A stretch of 64,000 nucleotides of DNA, taken from the NCBI RefSeq assembly GCF_963678975.1, contig NC_089275.1, forward strand, positions 49,897,363 to 49,961,362. Reading direction: 5' to 3'. The position numbers were made by a program, and so were the translations under genes. Positions 1 to 14,207 of this stretch are shown here, piece by piece (within the stretch, counting starts at the first letter, position 1; each line of letters opens with the position of its first letter). The notes beneath the pieces were generated by a model. That model was not told the DNA's origin, ran no database searches, and was given only the letters and a program-made list of their open reading frames with translations. The DNA is from Dysidea avara. Taxonomy: Eukaryota; Porifera; Demospongiae; Dictyoceratida; Dysideidae.

Positions 1-2149
1 AATGCCTATCGTGTGTCAATTATCGGCATGGGGTACCTATTATAGGGTCCGCAAACTGAAAAATCGATATCTTCAAATCAACTTACAAACTATAGTCATG
101 TGTAAGGATAGGTCTAATCAAGAAAACACTAGAGTGGCAGCAAATTTCGTCTATCTCTTCTAGTGGAAATAACGTAAAATACATTGAACTCAATCAATTT
201 TTCACCATCATAATTTACAGTGTTGTTGTTTTGGGCCAAAACTCTTTCTCGAGTTAGAGGTTGTCCCGAGTATAGGTAGTTTAATATTATTAATTAATAT
301 TTGGTGGTGGTGTCACACGCACATCGCTGATTGACGAAAAAAAAGACGTTACGTGATCTGGAGCATAGCAGAGTTGCAGGAAATACTGCAACATTTATTG
401 CAGTGATCGCACCTCCAAGTCAGTACCTGTGTGCAGAATATGATGTGGATTGATGTTTGTTGACTGTCTGGTTGAGACCAGCCTCACCCGATTTAGCAAA
501 AAATTCCTCCACAATCCAACAACTACTGCAGTCTCGTGCAAATTAACATCTTTAGGTGTGCTGAATTATGGAAATGATTGCTCAGAGCAAGTATAAACTT
601 ACAGCGATGGCTTGATTACTGACGGTAAATTTTACAGTTAGCCGATAATGCAATTTATTGTGCAAAACTAAAACTCTTTTAATGAAGGTTTTATAGCACT
701 CAGCATAATATTGCTGACTTGCTATGATTATTAATCACTGTGAGCACAGTAAGAAGATCATTTCTGTAGTATAAGGATGGAGTCCAGAGGTCTTGAGTAC
801 ATGGCCAGATCTATATAGCTATAGCTAGATACGTACATGCAGGTCATGCAGCATAGTTATAATCATGCACACCTTTTTGATAGTTAAATCAGAGCTTATA
901 ATTATCTGATCATCTATTTTCATGTGATACTCAGGTGCAGTAGCATGCAAGGTCAGATGATATGCTCCCCAGAAAAGTTTTTACATGCCTTGAAATCACA
1001 TCTGCATGGAAAACTATCATACAAAACGGTGATATTACCTGGTAGCTAATTTTGTACTAAAGTATCAACTTATTCAGTCTCAATCATGTCTAGTAGCTAT
1101 TATCATATCCTGTGCAAGACATTAAAAACATAGTATTACTTCCATGACACAAAATCTCTAAAAATAAAGTTTAGTTATTTGTGATTTGGAAGAAATTTTG
1201 ATTTTAATTGTTAAAATGAGATGCCAATCAGATGATTTACTGGAACTTGAAAATTGACATAGTTATAGTGGATTAGATCAAACATTTAATAAGAGCAGGT
1301 AGCCACATTTCACTGAATTAGAGTAATTATCGTGATGACTGTTGTATTAATATATTAAGATCTTTTCACACAATTCAAATAGTTGAAACGTTGTCCTGCA
1401 CTAGGTCCTGATTTTGAAGTTTTTGAGGTAGAATTTTAGTAGTTTGGAAAATTACATGGAATGTATAAGAGTGGCACACACAGATAGGATAAACAAAAGG
1501 TACGTACATTAAACTGTTGACTTGAAGATTGCTTTCAGGCGTATATCTCAACTTTTGATTTTATTTTACTTATCCTCACAGTAGTCAGCAGAGCCATGCA
1601 CTCTTCCCTACCATCAACTATGGAATTGGAGCAAACCCTTGGTTTCTGCTTTTGGTAGATACTATAATTATTGCTAATACTGCCCCCCATGCATAAGTGG
1701 GCTCAGCATATACATCAAAATGAAAATGCACATCAAAATGAAAATACAGACACATGATGCTGTGTCTAGACTACCTGTTAGCCCTGTTGAGTATGAGGAA
1801 GAAGTTATTTTTCAGAAAAAAAGGCACAATGATTTTACAAAACATGCAATATGCCAGCGGTAAATTATATAGGTAAATTTACATCAATGCAACATAGCTA
1901 TATATGTATAACTTGAAGGAAACTCTCCAATAGAACAGTCAGATATTCTTATAGAACAGTCAAAAATTGATTTTTCATATATAATGTCACTGAAATTGAT
2001 CAACAATCACAAAATGATTATTAGTTAGCTAATTACACGTAATAATATTATTGAAAACACTTACATAGCATACTACTACAAATAAATTTATCATTACAAC
2101 AAGTTTAGATAGTCCAGATAATCATAGTCCATATTGCCGCAGCTTCCTC
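1..2149. other. non-coding stretch, no gene supported
   Basis: No open frame with recognisable protein similarity and no convincing exon was seen on either strand. The only structured item is a reverse-oriented, diverged pair of the dispersed CTCTATTAGAG-type motif at about 1925-1965 (see findings). The rest reads as AT-rich intergenic or decayed repeat sequence. Confidence 0.5.
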
Positions 2150-3930
2150 AAAACCCAAGCATCTCCAACGAGTCCATGAACCATGCAGACACAACACAGT
2201 AGCCCTTACCAAAGCAAATCCCAACCTTGCTCTCACCCAAGAGAGAACATTTATTTATTATTACTGAGCAGCCAGCACTGCTGATGCGCTTAGGAACAAA
2301 AAAAACCACACATGTACATTACTACAATAATTAGAAACGTTAACTGAGAAAGAGTCAGAGTCATTTAAATCAATTGGGAATTGTGGCAACGAGTTCCAGT
2401 CTTGAGTATCACTGTAACTTCTGTCCCATCGAGCAGCAAGGCCACTAGCAAGTCTCTTAATAAAGGAGGATGTTCACCACCAGTCAGACCATCCACAGAA
2501 AAACACGAAGGTGTAAAGTGAGCTCAACATGCACAACAAGCAGCTGAATACTCTCACTTCTTTTCAATTTAAGCTCCAAAGAGTACTGATTTAGGTGTGC
2601 AAATCAAATAAGACTGGGCGTCAGTATCTACAATACGGACATTGAACAATGCCTCAGCTTAAGGTAACCAAACATCCCGAATACTTAAGTCAGCAACAAG
2701 TGTTTCTCCAGTGGGGTCAACTGCTGCATCAGAAGCAGTAGGCTCACATCTCACCTGGCCCCAAACCAGCATCCCTTATCTCATGCCTCTGCACTATCAA
2801 TCCACCCTTCATACAGGTAAAAAAATGAGAAGGCGCATTACAACCATCACAAATGCAGGAACATTCAACAAGGATTTACAATAACAGATAGCAAGAGTGT
2901 CCCTAAACTCTTGAGGTATAAGTTTAAATTTTTTTTTCTGTTGGAAGTACCAATAGCCACACTGACAAATCATTATCCTTTGCCCTCAGCAAAGCATGAT
3001 GATGAATGGGGTCCACGGCCACTTGTGAACAAGTATGATCAAACAAATCAGTATGCTTCACATGCAGCAACCTTGTATACTCCTTTCGAGCCTCAAACAG
3101 CATCAATTCATGACTATCAAGTTCAAATGTACCCACACCTTTGATTGCTGTAACAATAACCTGAGTAGCATGCTGGGAAGCAGAAAAGTTAAGTGATGTG
3201 GACACATGCGCAAGACACTGTTAAACCAAGACCACCCCAATACACAGGAAGGGAGAACAATTGCTGCTCCAGCTGAGAAACTTCACAACCAAACAAAGTA
3301 GGTAAAAAACGAGTCAATAAAGTATGTTGTAGTGGTGCAAAGAGAGAGTCACAATTAGGGATCACACATTGCAAATAAATTCATTCGCATTGCAGAGACT
3401 TAGTCATAGCGACATAAACTGCCTGGGGTTGTACAACAGCAATTTCAGAAAGATTGCAAACTGAAGAAACCCACTTCTGAACCTTCTCAGTCACAAAACC
3501 AGATGAGGAATCACTATCACCTATGAACCGACCTAAAAAGTGCTGACTGCTAACAATTTTAATACCTAAATGGCCAAAGAGAGCTGTGGCTTGAGAAACT
3601 AATCCACTATCAACTACTAAACGACACTTGATTCGGGTGGGATAATAACCATCAGCAGGTCCATGATAAAGCAGCAACTTAAACCAATCTAGTAACTGAG
3701 AAAGCTCACCACAAGCAAAGGCATCATCAGCATACCACCTCCATTGCTTCTTCAGTCGATGGATAAGTGGAAGTGTTCCAACAGCAAAAAGAAACATAGA
3801 CAGAGGGTCACCCCGTGGAGCACCCTCTCTACTGAACAAAAATTTGTCAATGCCACGAAGTACCAATGTGGCCCATCCCTGATAAGTATTAAAAAACGTG
3901 AACATCTGGGCCACATCACCCTAGCATTCC
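2150..3930 (-). pseudogene. reverse transcriptase relic (retroelement fragment)
   Basis: Minus-strand frames between 3914 and about 2380 read as the palm and thumb of a reverse transcriptase. EGAPRGDPLSMFLFAVGTLP is followed by the catalytic YADD box (WRWYADDAFACG), and further on by a LPVYWGGLGL-type motif seen in mobile-element RTs. The frame is broken: there is an in-frame stop near 3381, a frame change near 3200, and several stops and shifts below 2900, where RLASGLAARWDRSYSD-like sequence marks the C-terminal end. Upstream fingers and any endonuclease are missing. The RT family is certain enough to name, but the clade (non-LTR or another class) cannot be settled by eye. Dead copy. Confidence 0.7.
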
Positions 3931-3959
3931 AAAGTAAAACAGCATGGTTAAGGCTGTTG

Positions 3960-4262
3960 AGTGATCAACCGTGCTGTCTTAGTGGAGTCGTGTCTAAATA
4001 GCTTCGTAATCAGACGATCAGTAAGTGGTGTTATAGCTACAACTCTTTCTAGTTGTAGAACGAACTGGTAGGATTAGTTTGGCTGGTTTTAGGATTTACA
4101 GTGTGTAGTTTTCATAACATTCCTTAAATAAATTCTCTGCATAACTGTACTGTATTTGCCCAATTAGCTGCATAACTGTTCTGTATGACTCATACAGTAC
4201 AGTTATGCAGCTAATAAGTACTGTATGGAGAATACAGTAAGTGGCATCGCTTTGATCCTCAT
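3960..4262. repeat. foldback repeat, partner of 23417-23860
   Basis: Contains a local palindrome (CTGCATAACTG...CAGTTATGCAG around 4165-4215). Through its whole length it matches, in reverse orientation, the palindromic element at 23.4-23.86 kb, including the block with GTGCTGTCTTAGTGGAGTCG at 3980-4000 and the ACAGTGTGTAGTTTTCATAAC arm. It behaves as a dispersed foldback/MITE-like family with two copies in this window. Confidence 0.65.
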
Positions 4263-4340
4263 GCAAAGTACAATATATATATATATACATATATTATATA
4301 TAATTTCATAGAGACGTTTGGGTGGAAGGGAGTGCCATTA

Positions 4341-4655
4341 GGCCAGGCAAACTTGATTAATTGTTTCTCATCCCTGCCCACATGCCATTTTATCCAATTT
4401 CATTGTTGCTGTTATCAATCACGTGCACACGTATTTTGATACTAAGAACGCTGGCTGTCATTGTACAGCACAGCAAATGTCACTTGCACCTCAGAAATGG
4501 TGGTAAAACGTAAGTACTAGTTCTAAAAGGCTTTTTAACAGACAGCTTGATTTAGAGTATTTTCTTTAATATATGAATAATGAAAAGTGACCTCCCGCCC
4601 ACATAGAAATCCGAATTTTTGTGGATGAGCAACAAGTAATCAAGTTTGCCTGGCC
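4341..4655. mobile_element. PIF/Harbinger-like MITE, copy 1 (TSD TTA)
   Basis: Terminal inverted repeats start GGCCAGGCAAACTTGATTA and end TAATCAAGTTTGCCTGGCC, continuing inward to GTTTCTCATCC / GGATGAGCAAC. The element is flanked by TTA at 4338-4340 and 4656-4658, the 3-bp target duplication expected of PIF/Harbinger. A second copy lies reversed at 48445-48748 with TSD TAA. No transposase is encoded. Confidence 0.8.
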
Positions 4656-5190
4656 TTAGGGCTAATAGTTTTAAACGTATATAATAATTTCTAGTGAGCC
4701 ACGCCCTTTCAATAATATTATTAGTTGGATATTACTCACCTTGTAGTACCAGTTATTCAATATTACTGGCCACCTCATTTAGCTCAATAGTTCTAACGGT
4801 TTCTATCAACTGGTCCCAACTACGTCATCACATGTCTCTAACCATTTACTGAACATCTTCCTACAACAGCACTCCACGTCACTAGTAAAGTTCTCTCAGT
4901 TCAATATTGTGTAATGCTTGGGATCCAACAACTCAAGACCAAGATCGTACCACTTGGTAGCAACTAGTGGGATAACGTGTTTGTTTAAATCTTTCATTAC
5001 GGGACGACCTGACCTGAAACTAATATTAACCAATCACAACTGCAGTTATGAATAACTGGCTTACTGGGCCATCTCTTGTCGCAGAAATGTACAGAATAGG
5101 TTTATATAGTACGGTAGCTAGTACTGTTTAGTAATGTTCCACCTAAAGCCCTAAAATGAATGGCACCTGCCAAAATGTTGACTAAAAGCA

Positions 5191-5436
5191 ACAAGGTGAC
5201 ACACATGCACTGACTGTAGGTAGATCTGCGACCGCGGTCAAAATGTAAGTCAAAGGTCAAAGCCACCAAATTTGTAACAAGTCAACGGTCAAGGGTGAAA
5301 ATTTCCAACCCACAATCGCTAAGTCACCAGTCAAAGATTGAAAAAGGCTCTTAGTCACAGGTCAAAGCAAAATTTCAAGACTTTGATCACGGTCGCAGAT
5401 CTACCTATAGTGAGTGCCTGTGCGTCACCCCCTTGT
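5191..5436. mobile_element. MITE with ~45-bp terminal inverted repeats
   Basis: The left end ACAAGGTGACACACATGCAC...GTAGGTAGATCTGCGACCG is mirrored by CGGTCGCAGATCTACC...GCGTCACCCCCTTGT on the right. The interior is rich in GTCAAAG/AGGTCA-like short repeats. No clear target duplication was found, so the superfamily is not assigned. Confidence 0.65.
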
Positions 5437-6539
5437 ATGCGACACACCTATATCAAAAGCAAGAAAACACTTAACTACAAAATTATTTTTTTAATCACCG
5501 AAATCTGAATTTTGGTCTCACTGACAGAGGTTCACAATATGCTGCCTCATACAGCCATCATTAAATATTATGTACAATAGTAGCTACTATAGTTAACTCA
5601 CACCTGGCAGGTTTCATTGAGTCTATGCACCTTACCTTTCCTTTTATCTTCAATCATGCTACAGCTGACCATCTAATTCTTCATGTAAGGAAACCATACC
5701 AAGCAGGTATCATTACTCTATCAACACTACCCTTAGTTAGATGCCACAAAACTATCTGAACCACTTATGCCACTATAAGGTGGAGTAGATACCTGTAGCT
5801 GCACTTATAAAATAACTGATTGCATAGCAATCCTAACCCTAATCAATCAGTACATACTGCCACCCCCTTAAATGATCAGATCACAGTGACCACACCCCTC
5901 AATAACAAAATATTTAGCTGCAATGGACTGCTGTGTTACTATAGAAGAAAACCCAACGATATATGAATCTAGCTCACTTGAGATACTCTGGGAGATTTAA
6001 ATACTTTGTCATATCTGTTGTCAAATAGGTGGTGCATCTTTTGTGCCAGGTCTAAAAATTTTCCATTTCAACAGGCCAGGGGTACGGTATAAACGTGGGA
6101 GGCACAATTGCTATAATTATTTTAGTAGCAAAAGCTCACCCTTAAAATTTTGTTGCTATTTTTAGTGACTAAAATGTGACCAAATTCAGCCCTAATTTTC
6201 CTGGGGGCATGCCCCCAGATCCTTTAACTTCAACATACTTCACACACTGTATCATAATGTCCACTTTTTCATCTAATAGAACCTACCCAGAGTAAAGTCT
6301 GGCTATGGCCCTAACACACTCAGTCATGTGCTGTGTTCATTCCAAAACATAAAGGTATCCTGAATCTGAAAGGATACATGGTGTGATTGAATATGTGGAT
6401 AAAGAACTCTAGCTTCAGTGCACCTGACTGTTTTATTAGAGTACATGACTGCAGTGTTAAGAGTTTTTAAGACTAAGGCTGCTGTTAAAACTGATTTTTG
6501 ATTTCTCTTTATTAGTCAACTCTGTAGCAACCAGAAGCA

Positions 6540-6735
6540 CTTCTCAGTTATATGTTTGGGACCTACTTGACATGGTCACTATAATGAGGTGGTCTTTTTA
6601 ATGAGGTCATGAAGTACACCTTAGCTATGTTTGTGACCTACTTGACATGGTCACTATAATGAGGTGGTCTCATTAAAGAAATCACAAAGCTATATATTTG
6701 GGACCTACTTCACATTGCTGTTTCCATCATAAGGT
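6540..6735. repeat. ~75-bp tandem repeat, about three copies
   Basis: The block GACCTACTTGACATGGTCAC followed by TATAATGAGGTGGTC recurs at about 6561 and 6636, with a diverged copy at about 6705. It lies just beyond the 3' end of the minus-strand mosaic gene. No coding potential. Confidence 0.6.
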
Positions 6736-6840
6736 GGCCTAATTAGCAAGCTGGCAGCTAAGTAAGCTTTCACTGACAATAATTATAAATCTATATTAAA
6801 AATATATATGTATATTATTGGCTGTCGGTACAAAAGGAGT

Positions 6841-7307
6841 CTATCCACATGGTGAACAATTACAATCTGTAGTGTCTAAATATTTGAGAGCTATGGTGAA
6901 TCCTGGTTGAAATTGACACTCAAAGTCTGTTTGTCTTGCAGCAGTTAATGGTATACAACAATTGACGACATTATTTTTCACACATTGTTCTGGACACTGA
7001 TTTAATGTCACTGGAGCTAATGAACTACACTCTCCACCAAATAATGACAATATTTCTGGTTCTTGTGACATTAGCCCACATGGTCCTATATATGACATCA
7101 TAGTAAAGTAAGGGATCACATGATCAAAGTACATACCTAAACACTCGGGACAACATTGACCAATGACATTGAAGGGACTGGTACCATGAGGACATGGTGG
7201 ACACATCTCAGTGTTACAGTTGATCTGTCCACCTACACACTGACAAGTACACAAACCATCCATGAAAGATTCTCCATCAAAGTAAGTCACTTCATTCTTC
7301 TCACATG
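6841..7307 (-). CDS. mosaic gene exon 9: VWC domain 3 and C-terminal cystine knot
   Basis: The acceptor TTATTAACAG opens [17 protein letters not shown], then [12 protein letters not shown] and QCCPECLG (VWC). After a short spacer a CTCK-like module follows: [46 protein letters not shown] and a closing CNCSPCG, ten cysteines in all. The stop codon is TAG at 6841-6843. A terminal cystine knot suggests disulfide-linked dimers or multimers, as in mucins and VWF. Confidence 0.85.
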
Positions 7308-10300
7308 CTGTTAATAAATATAGACATCACATGATCACAAGTGATATTATAGATAAGGAAAAAGGCATTAAACATATGGCTCAAGAAAATTTTGAAGTTT
7401 TTGAAGCTCTGAAATTAGATTTTATAGGATACACAATACCATTATCACCGTTCTTAACATGAAGTGCCTGTGTTGTGGTGCCCCTTCACTCAGATGCTAC
7501 TATAAGGCCTACGGGTTACTAGAACCCTGAGTCTAACTAAATATACTTCACTTCAACTCATTGTTGTACCTTGGCAACTGCTTGTAAACAAGAAATGTAC
7601 AAGAATTTAATGTAGCATCAATTAGTAGAAACAAGCCCATTACAGCTCCATCACAGCTGTTACTATCCATTTAAATGCTTATGCATTGCCAATGTTACAG
7701 GGACATAATTGCCATGTTTTGTATCACCTCAAAATGTGGTCTCTAATATAAGCATGGCGCTGTGGGATTTATGTTTTCAGCCAATTAAATTTCAGTAACA
7801 AACTTCTAATTCTAATTTTAGTTTAAAATATGTGAAATAAACAAACTCAAACTACAGAGCAAAAGTTGTGACTTTGCTTAGCATGACTGCTCTATTAGAG
7901 TAGTTACTTGACTGCTCTATTGGAGTATCTTGATTGTTTTTAATGTAGCTTGATTGTAAACTTTCATGGGTGGGTGGTAGTCAAACATGCCACTAATGGT
8001 GTATATGGATTTTATTTTGCGATGATAAATTATCAATACAGAAATAATAAAGACTGCCAACAAGCTAAATTTAAAACGGGTTTCTGTCAAAACCATCTAG
8101 ATCTGCTGCTGTATCTACAAGATGAATATTCCCTTATAAGACATAATTTAGTGTTACATCTTACTGTATTTGTTCACAAAAAACTTACACCAAACATGCT
8201 TAAAATGTATATTAATATCATTGGTGCTACCAAAAGTGATACAGCAAGCAAGCCAGAGAATTACCAATACTAATTCAAATACATTTGACTCCTACTTTTA
8301 AAGAACCAGTGAAGCCAAGTGCTTTATTACAATCAAGAACAAACGCTAAGCGTTGTACTTTATTGTATAGCAGAAGGAAGGAAAATTATCCAGCAGATTG
8401 AAAACCATATACAGTAATAGTCTAGCTGCAAGACTATTGTTATGGCATTCCAGCCTCCTTGTAGTGTAAAACAAGATTTTTGTAAACTTCAGTAATTTTC
8501 TGTCAGCTTAGCAGCTGATTATTGAGTTGGTATATAGAAAAAGATTGATGACATGAGGGTTGACCTGAGGGGGTTGTTGACAACAACTGCTAACCCTTTC
8601 TACTTTAATGGTTGTTGACAACAACTACTAGCTCAGGGACGTACGCAGGAATTTTGAAAAGGGGTTTCCACTACAACTAAATGACTGTTATATTAGAGTG
8701 GTTTATATTACCTGACTGCTCTATTAGAGTATCTCGATCTTTTCATTAAAATCACAATTCAGAAAAATACTATATCACGTTAGAAACTATTATTTAACTA
8801 TAAATGTTTAAAATATGTCCTGTTCCATGATAGATTCCAGGTTCTGGGTTCTGGAAACCTGAAGTTTCAATTTATTAATGTTTCAAGACAAGTAGTGTGT
8901 AAAATCCAAAGGGGTTTCCTGAAACCCCTGGAAACCTCCCTCGGTACGCCCCTGTAGCTAATCCTTTTGTTGTGGTGGGCCAGAAACACCTTTATAGATA
9001 AGTACATTTACTTCACTCAAAATTGTTAGCAATTAACCTAACAAGTTGTGTACATATCCAACTGCAGCCATAAGCATAGAAAGTGGGGGGAGGGGGTATG
9101 TATGGCCACCAAAAATTTAGCTGGTCATCTTCTTAAGTTCTCAACTGTTTAGGATTACTGGACAATTTATCTTTCCAATGAATCTGGCTTAACCAACAAT
9201 CCGTTAAACATTTAGCTTGCATACCAACACCTTGGCAACAATTCAGAACAACACTTGTCATAAGCAGCACTTCTAAAATTAATTTTCATCGTACAATAGT
9301 GTACAGGGACCACAGAGTAGGCGTGGCCCACGAAATCAAATCACCCAAAAAACAGCCTCAATTTTCCCAGACGATGATGAGGCAGTATTGGTTAGGTAAA
9401 ACTAAGCCCAAACAAGCTTTCAGATCAACCCAAAGCGCTTTCAACAAGTTGCTACGGAATTTTAAAAATAATTTATTTAACAGAATTTTCTACTGACTGA
9501 CTGAGTAACTGACTGATGCCTTCAGACAAGCGTAACTCGATAACAGCTAAGGCTACGGGCTTGATTTTTTCACTGTTCGATGTCACTTCGGCTCGACAGG
9601 TGCCTTTTGGCATACTGCAGTACGTACAATGCATTCTTCATGGACTTACCAGTGTCCTCCTTTGTGTCCCATTCATCTTTACTGACAGTGAAAAGTGTCG
9701 ATTTGGCGATAGCACGTGATGGCTTCCCTTCATAACAGAAATCGTCAATATTTGTCATAGTGGCTATTTTGATAGCAGAGGTGCTTTTCAAACAGTTCTT
9801 GATTTGTACTGCTGTGTAACAGGTTCAACATAGCCGACAATGAAGCGTAATGGATACTTCACTTTTCAGATGATAATTGGGGTGTGCAGTGCCATTCAGA
9901 TGCGGTATGCATGGATTCACCAGTCATAATAATTTATTTACAAAAAAAGTTAACAAACAAGTACACATAAAAATTTAGAATTTTCAACTAGAGTAGGGAC
10001 CATAGCACATCAATAAAAAGTACTGAAACAAGTTGGAGTAGTGCATGATATTAAATCACAGTAAAACAATAAGAAGTGTTATATCCCTACTGTGCTCAAG
10101 ATACCATAATGGAAATGCACAGTAGGGATATAATACTTCTTATTGTTTTACTGTGATTTAATATCGTCCACTACTCCAGCTTGTTTCAGTACTTTTTATC
10201 AATGTGTTATGGTCCCTACTCTAGTTGAAAACTCCACTGTGTACTTGTATTATCAGGATTGTTGTGCATGACTGACAGAGGTAAGCTACAAAATACACTG

Positions 10301-13300
10301 TTGTATTTGATTCCAGCACGTTTGACTCCGAAAATCAATCATGGAGCATTAGTCTATAAAAATTTTGTTGGGGGAAAGGCACCTTAGTCAGTACATGTTC
10401 ACCTAAGCTCCCGCCAAATGTGTTTAAAGGGCTTCACAGTCCTACTAAATGTTTGGGCAGCTGGTTCTTGTATAAAGAGCTATTAACAAGAAATGAGGAC
10501 TCAGGTGAATGCGAACAGGCTATGGTCTCGCCCCAGACTGCAAGGGTCTGATGCCATGCAGTACAAATATTTGGCCATGATTGAACAAAAGTACAGTAGC
10601 TAGTCACTGATCAGATCCGAGAATGCCTCTGACGTCAGGTATTCTATTTCATGCAACTAGGACTCACTTCATCCCTTTCATCTTCTGGTTTATTTAGTGG
10701 TCAACAGTCTTTGAAGTTTCTTTACAGTACTGTTATCCAGCTTAAGCAGTGACCCATCATATAATCAAGCTCAAGCACTGTGATTATGTGTTATAAGGTT
10801 TTGCATTATACAGTCAAATATTTCTATTGCGTGGCACCAGACCTTTGCAGTTGGTCTGGGGTGAGACTACCCCAGACCCTCTCTAGTTTAGTATGCTTCA
10901 TCATATACATTGAGTTCCTATCCTTAACATTATCTAGGCTTGAGCCAATTATGCTTTGAAAATTGTCTATTGTGCTTTTGAGCAGTTCTCAAAAATCCAG
11001 CCTATTATGCTTAAAATTATGCTCTCAAAGTCAAGATTATGCTAGAGAGCTGACTGTTTTATTAGAGTATATCTACTTTCCTGACTGCTGTACGTGACTG
11101 GTCTATTAGAATCTCATTTCCATAAAGTGTAAATAATCAGTCAAGAAATAGTAAAAATAAAGGTTTTTGATATGAAATGCAGTAATAATGTGCAGTGTGT
11201 TCATGTTGTGTTGGCATGCACATTGCGTGTTTTAATTAAAATTCTTGATTATGCCGGCATAATGCTTAATGCTTTTGCTAGCCTATTATGCCCGAAATTA
11301 TGCCAGCATAATTGGCGCAAGCCTAACATATCTGCACCCCTCCCCCCCCCCCCCACCACCATGAAGTGCTTCCTACGCCCACAACTACACAGTTATACAC
11401 ATGTCTTACAACTATATACACAGTTATACACAAACACTTACTGTCTATGCAGACAGGACAACACATGGTAGCATTAGAGATCACAATTTCTCTACTACAG
11501 TTACTGACAGGATCACAACCAGGTGATGTGGTGTTGGGTGGAGAACATGTCACATTTCCATTAGTACACTGACATTGTTCACAATCTGATGTTGTCCATG
11601 TCTCATTGTGAAGTCTTATAATATCTTCTGTCTGCTCTGTAGCATTACATGACTCTGTGTGAGTGATGACAGGAAGATAATGTACTAGATAGATACCACT
11701 CATACCATATATAGATGCCACTCATACCATACATAGATACCACTCAGTTTTGCAACTAATATTGGACAGCAGCTAATGCTGGGCACTTATACTAATTTGC
11801 TACAAACATTATCTGGTCAAGTTTACATCATTATCCTTTATGAGAGCTCTCCTGAAAATTAACATTTCCAGTTACTATTTTTGTTCTGTAGATTAGACAG
11901 ACTATGGGAAAAATCCTCAGCAGGGAATCCCTTATGGAAATTCCCAGCAGGCAGGGAATCCCCAGAGGGAAAGAACACACTGGCAGTAATTCTACTAGCT
12001 TCCTATGGCTTCACCTACAATAATATTGTAATAACTTTAGTTTGCACTTTATCACAAAATATATTGGCCAGAAATCATCCTCATGGTAACCATCCTCATG
12101 GTAGCCATCCTCATGGTAGCCATCCTCATGGTAACCATCCTCACGGTAACCATCCTCATGGTACTGGTTAAATAATATAACAAAGCCTAAAAGTGCCTTC
12201 AGTATGACCCAAAATGCTTCCAATAGATTGTTAATTTTAATTAGTTTAGAGGAATTTTCTATTGCCTGATTGATTTGCTGATGCCTTCAGATAAGTGTAA
12301 CTATAACAGCTGGGGATACTGACTTGATCTTTCACCATTTGACGTAGCTTCAGCTAGACAAGTATCTCGTGATATACTGTGATATGTAGTATAATGTATG
12401 CATCATTGACTTAACTTTGTCCCCTTTCCTTTGCTAACAGCCAAAGTGACAACCTGTGGCAGCGCAGCTTCCCTACTTTTGTAATGGATTTTCAATAGTG
12501 ACTGGATTGATTGCAGATGTGCTCCTTGCATTGTTCTTCATTTGTAATGTTGTATAGCAGGCTGAACATGTTGTATAACAGGCTGACCATGTTGTGTAAC
12601 AGGCTGAACATATTGTGTAACAGGCCGAACATGTTGTGTAACAGGCTGAATATGTTGTGTAATAGGCCGAAAATGTTGTGTAATAGGCCGAACATGTTGT
12701 GTAATAGGCTGAACATGTTGTATAACATGCTGAACATAGCTGAAAACAAAGCATAATAGCCACATGGCGCATTTCAGCAATTGATTGTTGGGCCAAGGGT
12801 TGAGATGGAAACAATAAGTCTGGTGCCATCCTTTCTTTAGATGTGGCATGTGCATGCTCACTAATCAGAATTGTATGCCCCCTGTGGGTATAGTGAAGTA
12901 GGGATTAAATGTCCACTAGTATATCTGCAGATGTAAGTGATCTCTCTTGTTTTTTTATTTTTATGATCCCTAAAATTCCTACTTTTCCTTGCACTTGTTA
13001 TAAAACACTTGTTGACCACTACACGTTACACATAAAGGTTAGGTACCTAAGGAAGTGATACATGCTAGTAGGCTTGAGTAAATTATGCTTTGAAAATAGC
13101 TTATTATACTTTTGAGCAGCCAGTGCTCAAAAATCAAGCCTAAAAATTAATGATGCTTGGCTGTTTTATTAGAGTACATCAGCCCTTCCTGACTGCTGTA
13201 TTAGAGTAAGTGACTGCTCTATTTGAATATCCCGATATTGTTTCCATGAAGCATCTAAAAAACAATAAAATACTAACATTGTACATTTTCTTGAAGGTGT

Positions 13301-14175
13301 AGTGTGTTCATGTTTTGCTATGTTTTTGGTGGAAGCATTGCACATTTTAAAAATCTTGAATTGTCCTATTATGCTGTCATAATGCTTGATGCTTTTGCTA
13401 ACCTGTTATAATTGGTGCAAGCCTACATGCTTGAACAAAGACACATAAAGTTCCAGCTACTAGATAACTGCTGTATTAAACAGGTGTCTATTACCTAGTA
13501 CTACTATTACCACATCATCCAATGCAGGCAAAACATAAACCATAGGGACATTTTAATGGATTTTGTGAATGCACATCCAAAACATGCATACAAGCAAACA
13601 CTCTAATAGAGCAGTCACAACATACCATTGGGGCATACTGGACAACATCCTTCTACTAGTGTTATTGGTTCATCCTCTCCACAGTAGAGTATAGGACATT
13701 CAGTCAAGTTCATTGGTTGACAATTAACAAGACCATTAGTACACTGACATGTGCTACAGTCACTAGTGACCCAAGCTGCTCTGTGTAGTCTAGTAATATC
13801 CTCTGTGTCTGGGCCATCACATGATCCTGTGTAGATAATGACAACATTACATACACAACCTAATATAGTCTACTCACTTCTACAAGTGCCAAGACATTCT
13901 TGAAGGTTTAAAAAGGAGTTCTCATTTCCTCTTACAGCACGACAACCGTCTTGGGAAGGATAACACCTGTCCTCAAATATATGATAGTAGTAAATTTCAT
14001 TTCTGGAATCACATGATCCATTGTATGGAACATCTTGTACACAAGGACCTGTAATAAACATTATTGCAACAGTAAGTGACATTGAAGTAACATAATTGCA
14101 ACAGGTAGCGATATCATAGTAACAGGAAGTGTACTAGAAAATTTAATAGCCATTATCAGAGGTGGATCCAGGGTT

Positions 14176-14207
<32 letters not shown>

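Noticed and set aside
2911..3144. 77-codon plus-strand ORF
   Set aside because: It begins at TTG and is the antisense shadow of the reverse-transcriptase relic.
12473..12861. Four overlapping frames of ~80-118 codons (CYTTCSA, NMFSLLH, RLNMLCN repeats)
   Set aside because: All read the same 22-bp minisatellite, with no start context or conserved domain.
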